Shown here in pieces: positions 13,297 to 26,060 of a stretch of DNA of 64,000 bases. Within the stretch, counting starts at the first letter, position 1. Each line of letters opens with the position of its first letter. The DNA is taken from the NCBI GenBank assembly GCA_963277665.1, contig OY728130.1, positions 1,364,422,393 to 1,364,486,392 of the forward strand, written 5' to 3'. The notes beneath the pieces are model-generated. The model had not been told where the DNA came from and did no database searches. It saw only the letters and a program-made list of their open reading frames with translations. Both the position numbers and the translations under genes were made by a program. Origin of the DNA: Viscum album. Taxonomy: Eukaryota; Streptophyta; Magnoliopsida; Santalales; Viscaceae.

Positions 13297-14873
13297 TATA
13301 TCTATCTATTATACATATTTATATCATAAATATATATTATGTATAAATCATTTTTAATATTCTAGAAGTATGTAAATCTTGATCTAAATGATATGATCAA
13401 GAATAACAAGTTAAAACATGTACGGTAAAGAAAGCAATTATTACCCGAAATGTTAATTTAACATTGAAATCACTTTTAAATTGGTAGTATAAAGTCATAA
13501 ATGAATCATGTATGATATAGTAAATATGAATTTGGTTTTGTTATAATTTAAAAACATACTATGGTCATTATATAGGAGGATAAACATACCCTTGACCAAA
13601 GGAAAGTGCATGCTATGGGTTAATTTCACAATCTCTTTATTATCCGGTGTTGTTTTTATGTAAGTATCTACTGGGAAATATTTATCATCCATGTCCATGT
13701 TTCATAAAAGAGTTTTCAAAGGGATTATTTTTAAGGGACATTTTTACTAATTCATCATTTTAAATGTTTTAAATATTTATTCATCTAAATCATTCTCATT
13801 AATGTACATGTTTTCCAAATGGGTTTTAAGGATTTATTTATATAGACATGATTGTTTTTAAAATGATAATTCATTTCAGAAGTTTCAAATTAGTATGGGA
13901 CAATTTGATTCAAAAATGTATTTAAATGTCTTCCTTTCTAAATTGTGTGACTTTTCAATGTGTTCATGAAAAAGGGATATTTCTCTCAATGATTTTTACA
14001 AATCACTTTCATCTATGTCAACATCCTTTGATGGATTTTAAACATGTTTGATGTTGATTTATTAGGATTCAAATCGTGCATATTGTATTGATAGTTTTGT
14101 GACATGTTTGAAAGTGGATGTGTTATTTTTATACCATTCATGGTTTAGGGATAAATTATTGACATTTTGTATGATAGTTTTAATTCGAATGTTTATGTTA
14201 TTTTTAAAACTTTGTGGAATGAATTGGACTTAGTAACTGATGGGTGGAGCCCGCTATAGCTTCTCGATGCATCAGTAGGTCTCATGGGACAAACTAGTTT
14301 CTTGGCACAATGCCTTGACAAAATCTTATTTGTAGTCTTGGCATAAGACATTGTCTATGTGGTTATGAAGTCTGCAATTATGCATTTCATTATTATGAAA
14401 GTTGCTATTGATATTTCATGGGATTATTCGACTAGTAGAATATCCATGTGAATAAGTAAATGGAATTATTTGATTTTATCTTTTCCATATTATGCTAAAG
14501 TTTAATTTTAAAAGTCTTTTGTTTTAGTCATATACATTTTCTTAAATGTTTATTCTTACTTATGAAAGTTTCCACTATATTGTTATCCTTACTGATCATC
14601 TGAGCTCACCCCTTTCTATTTCTTATTTTTCCCAAGTTGTGAAGAAGTATTTTATGGTTGATCTACAGGGATAGGCTAAGGAAATATGTGTGTTCAAAAG
14701 GGTACAAAATTTGTTGATGTTTTTATTTCTTGATGTAATTTAACATTTATGTATGTAATATATTTTCCAAGACTGATAAACTGATCAGTCTTTTGGGACT
14801 TAATTCCTTGTAATCGTGCCAATGTATTAAAATAATGCACCAACTCTAGGCTTCAAGGGTCAGGGAATTATAT

Positions 14874-14886
14874 TTGGTATCAGAGG
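14874..14886 (+). other. Primer binding site, initiator tRNA-Met
   Basis: TTGGTATCAGAGG begins one base after the LTR end. It matches the TGGTATCAGAGC class of plant retroelement primer sites complementary to the 3' end of initiator tRNA-Met. Confidence 0.8.
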
Positions 14887-15360
14887 ACGTTTATAAATAA
14901 CCTTGGAAACTATATTTACAAAAACTCTGATTAGAGAACACTACCATAATATAGACTTTGAGGATTTGTATAGAAGAACTTCTTAGAATTTTGGTACTGT
15001 ATAGATTTTGTGAGTTTTCTAAGCAATATATCCATGTCTAGATACGAGTAGGTAGAGGCGGATCTAGCACAGATATACCTAGTGGTAAAACCTGAAAACA
15101 CCACTTTGAGAAAGACTCAAATGGGAACTGGTGCACGACAATGGGCCTTGCTGCAATCATGGTTACGACACCCACCTGGGATATGATTATTATAATTCTC
15201 GTTTTCATTACAAACCACTATGTATATACCTTCTCAAAGAAAACATTTTTATGATTATGGATTATATCCAAAAACTGTTCAATTTATCTTAACTGTCTTA
15301 CATGTTTGGAATTATGCATTGCGATTCATAAACTAACCTAGTGTATGAAATTGTCTAGAA

Positions 15361-15690
15361 ATGGCGCCTAGTAGATGGAATCAGACCTCCAGCAATATGC
15401 ATGATCCAAATAGTAATAAAGATCATATCTTTCATGATATTAAGCCAACATTTAGAAAGGAAATAGTCTACCACATGTTATCAACATATGAAGAAATAGT
15501 ATCATGTGTTAATAAGATAAGTAAATAATTTTTTTATGTCCTATGGATTTGAAGGGAAGAAAGATAAGAAAATGATGTTAGAGATAAATATGGATAAAGG
15601 GAATAAGGGAAAAAGGATTTTCTCATATGTGATAACTGTGGAAAGAATCACCTTGGTAAATACATAAAGTTAATTGGAGTTTGTTATAAG
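15361..15690 (+). pseudogene. Gag remnant 1 (nucleocapsid region, truncated)
   Basis: The frame opens with ATG at 15361 (MAPSRWNQTS) and runs 55 codons to a stop at 15526. Similarity to the other copies continues past the stop after a frameshift, through a lysine-rich stretch, into the first zinc-knuckle segment (CDNCGKNHLGK near 15628) and GVCYK, where the copy is cut by the 920-bp deletion. CxxCGKxHxGxC followed by CYKC-type knuckles is typical of the C-terminal part of plant Ty3/gypsy Gag, which packages RNA. The long N-terminal capsid domain is absent: the frame starts only about 270 bases before the knuckles. It is inactive. Confidence 0.68.
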
Positions 15691-17256
15691 GGTGAATCAC
15701 CTATCACTGGCCTACGTGATATCCTGGTTTTTATAATGTAGTTTTTTTAAAAAAAAATTGACTAATGAATATAAATTCCATTTTTAACCTTATACGATTA
15801 GGATAAATAGAATATTTTTGAATTCTATTATCTTTTGGAGTGAAAGATGAGTTTGTGGTAGAAATTAGTGGAAGGATGAAACTCTACTTGTCAAAGTATA
15901 TATGTATATATATATATATTCCACTTATTTTATGAATAAATTTATTCTTCAAATTTAGGTAAGGGATCCTAAAAACAAAAATTTGTTATCCTAATACCAT
16001 ATGTTTTTTTAACTGATGATATTTTACATTATCATAGATTGATGGCTTTGAGGTCCTCAATTTTACACTTGCTTGTTATTAATGAACTCAATCACTCCCT
16101 ATAAATATTTACATTTTTCTTCCAATTATGTGTTTTTAATTTCCACCAATGTTCTCCAAATCGAGATCATAATTTGGTGGTTATGTTTTTATTTCTCTTT
16201 TCCTTTTATTAAGACTAAATTTTATTGAGCCAATTTTCGATGTGGGTTTTTCCACAAAGGTATTTTTATATTTTAGCCATATATTTTTGTAGAAAAATTT
16301 AAAATTGTGAGGTTTCAACTTATTGAATTATGGGTGAATGTAACACCCTAAGATTTCATAGTATGATATCTCATTAAAGTAATTCAATAGATTGTGCTAC
16401 ACGCAATGCAGATTTCGAGTGCACCATAACTTACTAAACTAACCGTTCAAAAAAAAGTTATGAATAGTATTAACTACATTTTTAATCTTTATAATCTATA
16501 TAATTTTATCATCCATATTATGTGTTTCAAAGACATAATATAAGAATAGATTCATTTTTTCATATAAAATAATTATTTTTCAAAAAAATGAAATTTTACC
16601 GCCTTTTAATGGTAAACCTTTTTAAAACCAATATTTGACACTTTTATATATTAAATTTAATAAAATTAAATTATTATTTAGAATCAGGGCATAAAAATGT
16701 AGTTTTTATAAATTTTTGTTACTTTTCAAATTACTTTAATATTTTGAGGAATAGTGAAAAATACTATGTTTTAATTGAAAACAACTTTTTAATAAAAATA
16801 ATTTATAGTGATAAATATGCATTTGAATGGTTTGGACGTATAATTAGATTATATTTTTATCATTTAATACAATGTAGGTTATTATAAGTAATTTCACATT
16901 TAAATTTGACATAAACACATGTAATTTTTTTGATAGTTATTTCTTTTTAAAAACCCACTTTTTGGTTTTGACAATTGGAATTAATTTTAAATTAATAAAT
17001 TCAAATTATATGTTTTTAATTTGGTAAAATATAATTAATTTTGGTATTAATAACCTAAAAATTATCTTAGGGTAAATATTTGGTATTTTTCTGACAACTT
17101 TCAATTTTTGATGAATAGTGAAAAACAATGCTTTATTATATAAAACTGAATTCTAATTTAAATAATTAGTTATTTTATTTTAATTTATTTTAGGTCAAAA
17201 TAGATAAATAATACCTATATATGTTCAATGCAATTCATTAGAGTCATTTTATAATA

Positions 17257-17285
17257 TGTTTATATATATATATATATATATATAT
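17257..17285. repeat. (TA)n microsatellite in LTR 2
   Basis: About 29 bases of uninterrupted TA, longer than at the equivalent site of LTRs 1, 3 and 5. A related but interrupted tract is near 30850 in LTR 4. Confidence 0.85.
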
Positions 17286-18417
17286 TTATCTAACATTTTA
17301 CCGACTTTTACCAACCTTCTAGGAGCATTTGCAAATCTGTATAAAACATAATTTTACCTCTTTTGTGAGTTGAATTTAAAAAATCTGAGTGACTCAGTTA
17401 ATATTAGTAAGTAAAATTTGGTTCAATAATATGAAAATAATTTTTGATTAATAATATCTTTTGACTTTTATTTACCATGGTTAAAAGTAAATAAAATAAT
17501 TAAGGGTAAGAATGATATCATAATTATCATAACACTTGTCCTAATTCTATTTTATAAGTACAATTATACCAAAGGAAACCTTAGGAATAAAATATGATTC
17601 TCTTTGGTCCAATTGTATTAGATTAATAGAGTTATTATTATTTTATTTAAAGAAGTGTTTAAAGAGTTAAATTTAATGTTTAATAACTAAACCATAATTA
17701 ATACAGGGTTATACATAAAAGAAATTCAACAATAAATATTTATTAGAAATATAAAAATATTTCATACATAATGGTATTTTATTTATAATTTTTAGACATT
17801 ATATATATAAATTTATTTATGACACAATTATGACACAGAAATTACCTTAATAATGAAATATTAAAATAATTGATATTATAAATATCCAAATAAATGTAAT
17901 TTGAGACTTTTGATGAATTAAAATAATTTTATAGGTTAATATCACATATTATAATTGAATATATGAATTTATTTATATGTAATAAGGTTTTTAGGACATT
18001 AACAAATATCATTTATTAAATAATGTCAAAATTGAAATAATTGAGTTTTTTAAAAAATACTATATTATTGGTTGATATAATATTCCTAAAAATATAAGGA
18101 TTGTCCAAAAGGCCTTGATAATATTATATATGTCATTAATGAACCTATTGGGGTTATCGTGGAAATTTATAGTAATTTTATTAACTATATAATATAAAAA
18201 TACAAAAAGACATGGTAAGTGTGAAACTATTTAACTAAGAGTTAAATCTAAATTATATGGTTTATATGGTGACCCAAACCTATCTAAAACATATGTTCTA
18301 AGTTTTTTTAGACCTATTACTACATTATACTTTAAATAATTCATTTTGGAGCCATTAGAAACCGAAAAAGAGTTTATTATAAAATAATATTTCAAACTTT
18401 TCCTAAAGTGACCCTCA

Positions 18418-18440
18418 CCTCTTTTATAAAAGTTCACTTA
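18418..18440 (+). promoter_or_regulatory. TATA box region of LTR 2
   Basis: CTTTTATAAAAG at 18422-18432 in the same conserved GTGACCCTCACC to CACCTCCAAAGCC block as LTR 1, about 2085 bases into the LTR. Confidence 0.7.
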
Positions 18441-18591
18441 CCCTTTTCTTAATTTTACACCTCCAAAGCCTTTTTTATCAACCAAAACTGCCCCAAATAT
18501 ACTCCCAACTATCCTACCGCAATTATAGAGGCCTTAATTGGGTCATAAAGGCAACCTATGGAGCCATATTGATAAAATAAAAAGGAAAACC

Positions 18592-18612
18592 CCGAAGAAG
18601 AGGTAAATATTC
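18592..18612 (+). other. Candidate splice donor, LTR 2
   Basis: GAAGAAGAG|GTAAAT with the junction at 18602/18603. The position is conserved relative to the TATA box in all five LTRs. Functional use is inference. Confidence 0.35.
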
Positions 18613-18768
18613 TATCCCCTCTTTCAAGTTGTTTTCTTTTTCCACATCCTCTTTGTTTGTTGTTTCTATTCTAAAATAGTAACTCCAGTATCTTCTATAT
18701 ACTATGATGTTATTATAAAAATTTTACAACCATATTCATTATTCTATCCATCCTATAATTGACAAAGT

Positions 18769-19222
18769 CACCATACGTGCGTACGTATGGCATACCATCT
18801 CCACGTCGTGGTGTAGTTTGTTATTCAAACACTTCATTATTTAGATAGGTATAATAATGAGGATAACTAATGTAAATAATAAATATAACATGTTAATTAT
18901 TCTGTATATATTATATATCATCTAGTTACATATGATTTCACCATCAATATAATGATATTATTGCTCGTGCGTACATACGGATTGCTATCTCCATGACGCA
19001 ATGATATTCATTTCCACATTCACAATTTAACGATAATTATAAAAATAAATATTATTAATAAGTATGTAATATATTACATAATAATTCTACTGAATATATA
19101 TATATATATATTTACATACAGATATCTTATTCACTTACTTCCATTCAATATGATATGAAAACGGAAACATCGTTTATGCGTACGTACGGCCTACCGTCTC
19201 CATAAACGGTGTTTTCCATTTA
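18769..19222 (+). repeat. Triplet of GC-rich hairpin motifs, LTR 2
   Basis: Motifs at 18769-18820, 18963-19010 and 19174-19216. Motif 3 keeps the full form, TGCGTACGTACGG then CCTACCGTCTCC, and the ACCGT/ACGGT stem. Motif 2 has lost several CpGs by transitions. Spacing (about 195 and 210 bases) equals that in LTR 1. Confidence 0.75.
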
Positions 19223-20796
19223 AAATATCTATCTATAATATATATTTATATTATAAATATATATGATGTATAAATCATGTGTTATATTCTGGAAGTATGT
19301 AAATCATGATTTAAATGATATGATCAAGAATAACAAGTTAAAACGCGTACGATAAAGAAAGCGATTATTACCTGAAATGTTAATTTAAAATGGAAATCAT
19401 TATTAAATGGGTAGTATAAAGTCATAAATTAATCATGTATGATATAATAAATTTGAATATGGTTTTGTTATAATTTAATAACATACTATGTTCATTATAC
19501 ATGAGGATAAACATACCCTCAACCAAAGGAAAGTTCATGGTATGGGTTAATTTCACAATCTCTTTATTATCCGACATTGTTTTTACGTAAGTATCTACTG
19601 GGACATATTTATTATCCATGTCCATGTTTCATAAAAGAGTTTTCAAAGGGATTTTTTATGGTAATTTTTTACAAAATCATCATTTTAAATGTTTGAAATA
19701 TTTATTCTTCTAAATAATTATCATTAATGTCCATGTTTTCAAAATGGGTTTTAAGTATTTATTTATATAGACATGAATGATTTTAAAATTTTAATTCCTT
19801 TAAAAAGATTAAAATTTATATTGGAAACTTTTATTCAAATTTTTTTTTAAATGTCTTCCTATATAAATTGTATGAATTTTAAATGTTCTCATGAAAAAGG
19901 GATATATCTCTCAATGATTTTTACAAATCATTTTCATCTATGTCAACATCCTTTGATGGATTTTAAATATGTTTGAAGTTGATTTATTATGATACAAATC
20001 ATCCATATTTTATTGATGTTTTTGTGATATGTTTGATTGTGGATGTGTTATTCTTATACCATTCATGATTTATGGATAAATTATTGACATTTCTTATGCT
20101 TGTTTTAATAACAATGTTAATGTTATGTTTAAACGTTTATAGAATGCATTGGACTTAGTAACTGATGGGTAGAGCCCACTATAGCTCCTCGATGTATCGG
20201 TAGGTCTCATGGGAAAAACTAGTGTCTTGGAACAAGGCCTTAAGAAAATATTATTTGTAGTCTTGGCACAAGGCCTTGACTATATGGTTACGAAGTCTGG
20301 CATTACGCATTCCATAATTATGAAAGTGGCTATAGATATTTTATTTAATTATTCGACTAGTAGAATATCCATGTGAATAATTAAATGGAATAATTTGATT
20401 TTTTATTTTCCATATTATGAAAAGTTTGAGTTTAAAATTATTTTTTAGTCTTATACATTTCCTTAAATGTTTATTCTTATTTATGAATATTTCCTCTATA
20501 TTGTTATCCTTACTGAGCATCCGAGCTCACCCCTTTCTATGTTTTATTTTTCCCAAGATGTGAATAAGTTTTTTATGGTTGACCTATAGGTATCGACTAA
20601 GGATATAAGTGTATTCAAAAGGGGACAAAATGTTTTTTATGTTTTTATTTCATGTTTTTAATGTAATGTTCACATATGTAATATATTTTCCAAAACTTCT
20701 AAACTGATCGGTCTTTTGAGATATTATTCCTTGTAATAATTCCATTTTATTAAAATAATACACTAACTATGTGCTTCTAGGGTTAGGGTATTACAG

Positions 20797-20809
20797 CTGG
20801 TATCAGAGG
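20797..20809 (+). other. Primer binding site, initiator tRNA-Met
   Basis: CTGGTATCAGAGG directly after the LTR end TTACA. It is the best match among the four primer sites in the array. Confidence 0.85.
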
Positions 20810-21295
20810 ATGTTTAACAATAACCTTGGAAACTCGATTTAGAAAAACCTTGATTATAGATCACTACCCTAAGATAGACATTGAGGATTATTATAGAAGA
20901 ACTTCTTAGAATTTTGGTGCTGTAGAGATTTTGTGAGTTTTCCAAGCAATACATCCCTGTCGAGATATGAGGAGGTAGAGGCGGATTTGGCATAGATGTA
21001 CCTAGGGGTAAAACCTGAAAACACCACTTTGAGCTAGAATTGAACAAGAATGGGTGCACGACAACGGGCCTTACTACACTCTTGGTTAAGACACTCATGT
21101 TAGATATGCTTAAGATAATTATCATTTTCATTACAAACCACTATTAGGGGTATATGAGTATATACCTCTTCAAAGAAAACATTTTTCTGATTATAGATTA
21201 TATCCATGAACTATTCAATTTATGTTAACTCTTTTACAAGTTTTGAATTATGAATTGTGATCATTAACTAACCTAGTCTATACCGTTGTTTAGAA

Positions 21296-21742
21296 ATGGA
21301 ACCTAGTAGATGGAATGAGACCTCCAACAATATGCATGATCCAAAGAGTAAAAAGGATCATATCTTTCATGGTACTAAGCCAATATTTAGAAAGGAAATA
21401 GTCTCCCACGTATTATCATCATATGAGAAAATAGTATCATGGGTTAATAAGATAAGAAAATAATTTTATGAGTCTTTTGGATATCAAGGGAAGCCAGAGA
21501 AGAAAAATATGGTAGAGAGAAATATTAATAAAGGGAATAAGGGAAAGAAGGATTTTCTCATATGTGATAACTGTGGAAAGAATCACCTTGGTAAATTTTT
21601 GAAGGGAATGGGATTTTGTTATATGTGGGAATAAAAAGGACACCAAATACATGATTTTTAGGGTGATAAAAATGTTTCAAATGTAAAATGATTCATCTAA
21701 AAGGATTTGGGACACTACATGAATAAATGTCCAAATCATTAG
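21296..21742 (+). pseudogene. Gag remnant 2 (nucleocapsid region)
   Basis: The ATG at 21296 matches the start in copy 1 (here MEPSRWNETS). The segment then shows the FRKEIV block, a lysine-rich linker, CDNCGKNHLGK, a degraded second knuckle and a third knuckle-like stretch ending with CPNH at a stop near 21740. Several frameshifts and stops interrupt it, including the TAA after KIRK near 21461. Known role of the family: RNA binding and packaging by Gag nucleocapsid. The array of two to three knuckles without capsid or enzymes is the main evidence for a gag-only element. Confidence 0.7.
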
Positions 21743-22451
21743 AGTATACACCAAATGATTTCATTGGATAATAATCAAGTTATGATACTACTGAAGATGA
21801 AGAGGAATAATTAGTGTTCTTATGTTGTTAAAGTACTGTCTCATTTGAGTATTGTATTAATGATGTACATGTTATAAGAACTATAAAGTATATATGGATT
21901 GTGCTGCAATACTATTTTATTAAGGACTTGAGATTGCCTGGAACTAAGAAAAGTGACTCAATAGCAGGTTAAGTTTTTGGGAAATTAAATAGATAAGAGA
22001 AAGATAAAACACAATATGGTTATAATACTGATGTAGTGACTTTGGAATAAGATATGATTGATTTGGATAAATTATATTGGATATTCTTGACTACCTTGAA
22101 ACTGATTAATGATTTATATATTCTATCATTGTTGGAGTTTACAACATTTTTTGATATTCGGAGTATATCTAGAATTATATAAGTAATAAGGGATCATGAA
22201 TGTAACCAATATGGATATATGATAATTTAGGGTGCTACCATATTTTAAAAGAATACATGATGAAGGTATTAACATGTTATTACGTGGAAAAAGGATCTTC
22301 ATTGTGTTTACCTTCCTTAAAAATATTGGACTGTGAGTTTGGATAGAAGTATTTGGGATAAGTCTAAATGTTGGAATTGATTAATTTTGACATTGGATAC
22401 TATTGTTAAGTATAAATCATTTATTGATATTATATTTAGATTATCATAAAA

Positions 22452-22575
22452 AGGACAACCCAGAGGTCGGGCCACAACCCGTCGCGTCTGGAAAGGCTGC
22501 AAGACTTAAACCCGCAACCGAAGGGCGACAAAAGTGCATCACCTACCACTGGCCTACGTGATGTACTGGTTTTTA
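22452..22575 (+). other. GC-rich conserved block after gag, copy 2
   Basis: A block of about 120 bases, much richer in G+C than its surroundings, starts at GACAACCCAGAGGTCGGG and ends near ACGTGATGTACTGG. It recurs at 29288 and 36057. The left part holds ACAACCCGTCGCG, which in copy 4 forms a perfect GCGAC/GTCGC stem. I do not recognise it as protein or RNA. Confidence 0.6.
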
Positions 22576-23170
22576 TAATGTAGTTTTTTTAAATATTCTG
22601 ACAAATGAATATAAATTCAATTTTTTAAACCTATACGATTAGGATAAATATAATATTTTCTAATTCTATTATCTTTTAGAGTGAAAGATGAGTTTGTGGT
22701 AGAAATTAGTCGATGTATGAAACTCTACTTGTCAAAGTATATATGTATATATATATTTTTCTCTTATTTTATGAATAAATTAATTCTTAAACATTAGGGA
22801 AGGGATCTTAAAACAAGAAATGTGTTATCATAATACCATATGTTTATTTTGAGCTGATGATATTTCACATCATCAAAGATTGATGGCTTTAAGGCCCTCA
22901 ATTATACACTTTCTTTTGATTGATGACCCCAATCACTCCCTATAAATAATTACATTTTTCCACCAATTATATGTCTTTAATTTCCAGAAATGTTCTCATA
23001 ATAGAGATCATAATTTGGCGATGACTTTTTCATTTTCCATTCCCTTTTATTAAGACTAAATTTTATTAACCCAATTTCTAATGTGGGGTTTTCCACAAAG
23101 GTATTTTTCTATATTTAGCTATTAATTTTTGAATAAAAATTTCAAATTGGGAGGCTGCAATTTATTAAAG

Positions 23171-23180
23171 GATGGGAGAA
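23171..23180 (+). other. Polypurine tract before LTR 3
   Basis: GATGGGAGAA immediately precedes TGTAACACCC. Related tracts precede LTR 2 (TGGGTGAA), LTR 4 (GTATGGGAGAA) and LTR 5 (GTATGGGAGAA). Such tracts prime plus-strand DNA synthesis. Confidence 0.75.
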
Positions 23181-25254
23181 TGTAACACCCCAATATTTCG
23201 TAGTACGATATCTCATTAAAGTAATTCAATAGCTTGCGCTACACACAACACCGAGTTCGAGCGCACCATCAACATACTAAACTAGCCGTTCAAAAAACAG
23301 TTATGAATAGTATTAACTACATTTGATTCTTATATACTCTATATAATTTTGACATCCATATTATCTGTTTAATAGACATAATATAAGAACAAATTCATTT
23401 TTTTGGATAAAATAAATATTTTTCAAAAAAAATGCAATTTTACCGCCTATTAATAGAGAAACCTTTCTAAAACCAATATTTGAAACTTTTATATATTCCA
23501 TTTAATGAAATGAAATTCCTCTTTAGAAGCGGGACCTAAAAATTTAGTTTGGATAAATTTTTGGTACTTTTCTGATAACTTTAATATTTTGATGAATAAT
23601 GAAAAATACTACATTTTAATTGAAGACAACATTTTTAATCGAAATAATTTATAGTGATAAAGTATGAATTTGAATGGTTTGAAAGTATAATTTTATTATA
23701 TTTTTATCATTTAATACAATACAGGTCACTATACATAATTTCACATTTAAATTTGACATAACCACATGCCAATCTTTTGATAGTTTTTACTTTTTAAAAA
23801 CCCTCTTTTTGGTTTTGACAATAGGAATTAATTTTAAATTAATAAATGAAACTTATACGTTTTGAATTTGGTAAAATAGGCTCCATTTTTAATTCAGAAT
23901 ATAAAAATTAGCTTAGGGTAAATTTTTTGTATTTTTCTAAAAACGTTCAATTTTTGATGAATAGTGAAAAACACTGCTTTATTATATAAAATCAACTTTT
24001 CATTTAAATAATTAGTTATTTTATTTTAAATTATTTATGTTCAAAATATATATATAATATCTATATATTTTCAATGTAATTCATTGGAGTCATTTTATAA
24101 AAAGTGTATGTATATATATAATTTTATCAAACATTTTACCGTCTTTTACCCACCTTCTAGGAGCATTTGAAAATTTGTATAAAACTTAATTTTACAACTT
24201 CTGTGAGATGAATTTCAAAAATATGAGAGAAACAGTTAATATCAGTAAGTAAAATGTGGTTCAATCAGATGAAGATAATTTTTGGTGAATAGAAACTTCT
24301 GATTTTTATTTACCAAGGCTAAAAGTAAATAAGGTAATTAAGGGTAAAAATGATATCATAATTACCCGAAAATTTGTCATAATTATGTTGGATATGTATA
24401 ATTCGACCCAAAAAAACCTTAGTAACAAAATATGATCCTCTTTGGTCCACTTGGATTAGATTTGTAAATTTATTATTGTTTTATTTAAAGAAGAGTTAAA
24501 AGAGTTAAATTCAAAGATTAATAACTAAACCATTTTTAATAAAGGGTTATACATTATATAAATTCAGAAATAAATATTCATTAGAAATAAAAAAATATTT
24601 CCTACATAATGATATTTTATTTATAATTTTTATACATTATATAAATTAATTTATTTATGACACAATGATGATGAATTAATTACCTTAATAATGAAATATC
24701 AAAATAATTGATATTATAAATATGAAAATAAATGTAATTTGAGACTTTTGATGAATTACACTAATTTAATAGATTAATATGAAATGTTAGTATTGAACAT
24801 ATGAATTTATTTTGATGTAATAACGTGTTTAGGACTTTAACAAAACTCATTTATTAAATAATGTCAAAATTGACACAATTGAGTTTATAAAACAAATACC
24901 ATATTATAGGTTGACATATTATTACTAAAAATCTAATGTTCAGCCAAAGGGACTTGATAATATTTATATGTAATTAATGAACCTATTGGGTTTCTCTTGG
25001 TAGTTTATAGTAAGTCTATTAACCATATAATATAAAAATACAAAGAGACATGGTAAATGTCAAACTATTTAACTAAGAGTTAAATCTAAAAGATAAGGTT
25101 AATATGGGGACCCAAACCAGTATAAAACCTATTGGTTGAGTGTTTTTCGACCAATAAACACCTTTTAATTTCAATATTTCATTTTGGATCCATTATAAAT
25201 AGAAAAATATTTTTTTATTAAATTCTATTTCATGGTTTTCCTAAAGTGACCCTC

Positions 25255-25276
25255 ACGTCTCTTATAAAAGGGCACT
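25255..25276 (+). promoter_or_regulatory. TATA box region of LTR 3
   Basis: CTTATAAAAGGGCAC at 25261-25275, about 2080 bases into the LTR and inside the conserved promoter block. Confidence 0.7.
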
Positions 25277-25430
25277 TCCCCTTCTCTTAATTTTACACCT
25301 CCAAAGCATTTTGGATCGGTCAAACCCTGACCAAATATCCTCCCAACTTTTATACCTTCATCCTAGATGCCTTAATTTTTCCATAAAGACAACCTAAGTA
25401 GCCGTTATGATCAAATCAAAATGAAGAACC

Positions 25431-25450
25431 CGAAGAAGAGGTAAATATTT
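25431..25450 (+). other. Candidate splice donor, LTR 3
   Basis: GAAGAAGAG|GTAAAT with the junction at 25440/25441, in the same place relative to the TATA box as in the other LTRs. Confidence 0.35.
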
Positions 25451-25605
25451 CATCCCATCTTTCAAGTTCTTATCTTTTTCCACTTCCTATTTCATTGTTT
25501 CTTCATTATAAAACAATAAATCCAGTATATTATATATATTTTTATGTTATTATAAAAATGGTACAATCATATTCATTATTCTATCCGTCCGATAATTGTC
25601 AAAGT

Positions 25606-26060
25606 CACCATACATGCGTATGTATGGCTTATCGTCTCCACGTTGTGGTGTACTTTGTTATTCAAACAATTCATTTTTTGGATGATTATAATAATGTGTA
25701 TAAATAATGTAAATAATAAATATAAAATGTTAATGATTTTTTATATATGATATATCATACAATTGCATATTATTTCACCAACAATATAATAATATTATTA
25801 CTCGTGCGTACGTTCGGATTGTCGTCTCCACGGCGCGATGAGATTCATTTCCACATTCACCATTCAATAATAATTATAAAAATATATATTTTTAATAAGT
25901 ATGTAATATATGAAATAATAATTCTAGTGAATATATACATAAATATATATATACACTTACATATATCTTATTCACTTACTTCCATTCAATACAATATGAA
26001 AAACGGTAACAGTGTTTATGGGTACATACGGTCTACCGTCTCCATAAACGGTGTTTTCCA
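25606..26060 (+). repeat. Triplet of GC-rich hairpin motifs, LTR 3
   Basis: Motifs at 25606-25660, 25801-25846 and 26017-26056. Motif 2 has ATTGTCGTCTCCACGG, and motif 3 keeps the ACCGT/ACGGT stem around CTCCATAA. Confidence 0.75.

Larger units (their letters stand above)
10423..14872 (+). repeat. Gag-only family LTR 1
   Basis: LTR of 4450 bp. The start is TTTAACACCTC, a mutated TGTAACACCC, directly joined to chromovirus LTR sequence at 10422. The end is GGGAATTATA where the other copies have GGGAATTACA. Landmarks shared by all copies are the ATTTCATAGTA start block, AACCGTTCAAAAA, GATGAATAGTGAAAA, the TATA region (12492), three GC-rich hairpin motifs (12836-13296) and CTGAGCTCACCCC-like sequence 280 bases before the end. 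No gene; small frames at 12541-12774, 12977-13168 and 13495-13698 lie in non-coding LTR sequence. Confidence 0.88.
14873..16338 (+). mobile_element. Internal region 1 of the gag-only element (deleted form)
   Basis: The region begins with a primer site (TTGGTATCAGAGG at 14874-14886) and ends with a purine-rich TGGGTGAA before the next LTR. At 1466 bp it is about 920 bp shorter than the other three. Alignment shows the missing part begins in the gag knuckle region (near 15690) and ends in the GC-rich block that the other copies carry after gag. The joint shows a short AAG-GTG-like microhomology, so a deletion after insertion is likely. Confidence 0.8.
16339..20795 (+). repeat. Gag-only family LTR 2
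   Basis: LTR of 4457 bp with textbook ends, TGTAACACCC at 16339 and GGGTATTACA at 20786-20795. It contains all landmarks of the family. A (TA)n tract at 17257-17285 has expanded relative to the short TATATA at this place in the other copies. No gene; short frames at 18231-18437 and 19422-19625 are antisense or non-coding LTR sequence. Confidence 0.9.
20796..23180 (+). mobile_element. Internal region 2 of the gag-only element
   Basis: Region of 2385 bp. It starts with a primer site (CTGGTATCAGAGG, 20797-20809) and a leader of about 480 bases. It then carries the gag remnant (21296-21742), about 700 bases of unassigned sequence, a GC-rich block (22452-22575), about 600 bases of AT-rich sequence, and the polypurine tract GATGGGAGAA directly before the next LTR. 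No protease, reverse transcriptase or integrase similarity was found in any frame that I could follow. Confidence 0.8.

Noticed and set aside
20814..21131. Minus-strand frames of about 100 codons (also 27662-27967)
   Set aside because: They are antisense to the leader of the gag-only internal regions, and the frame is interrupted in copies 1 and 4.
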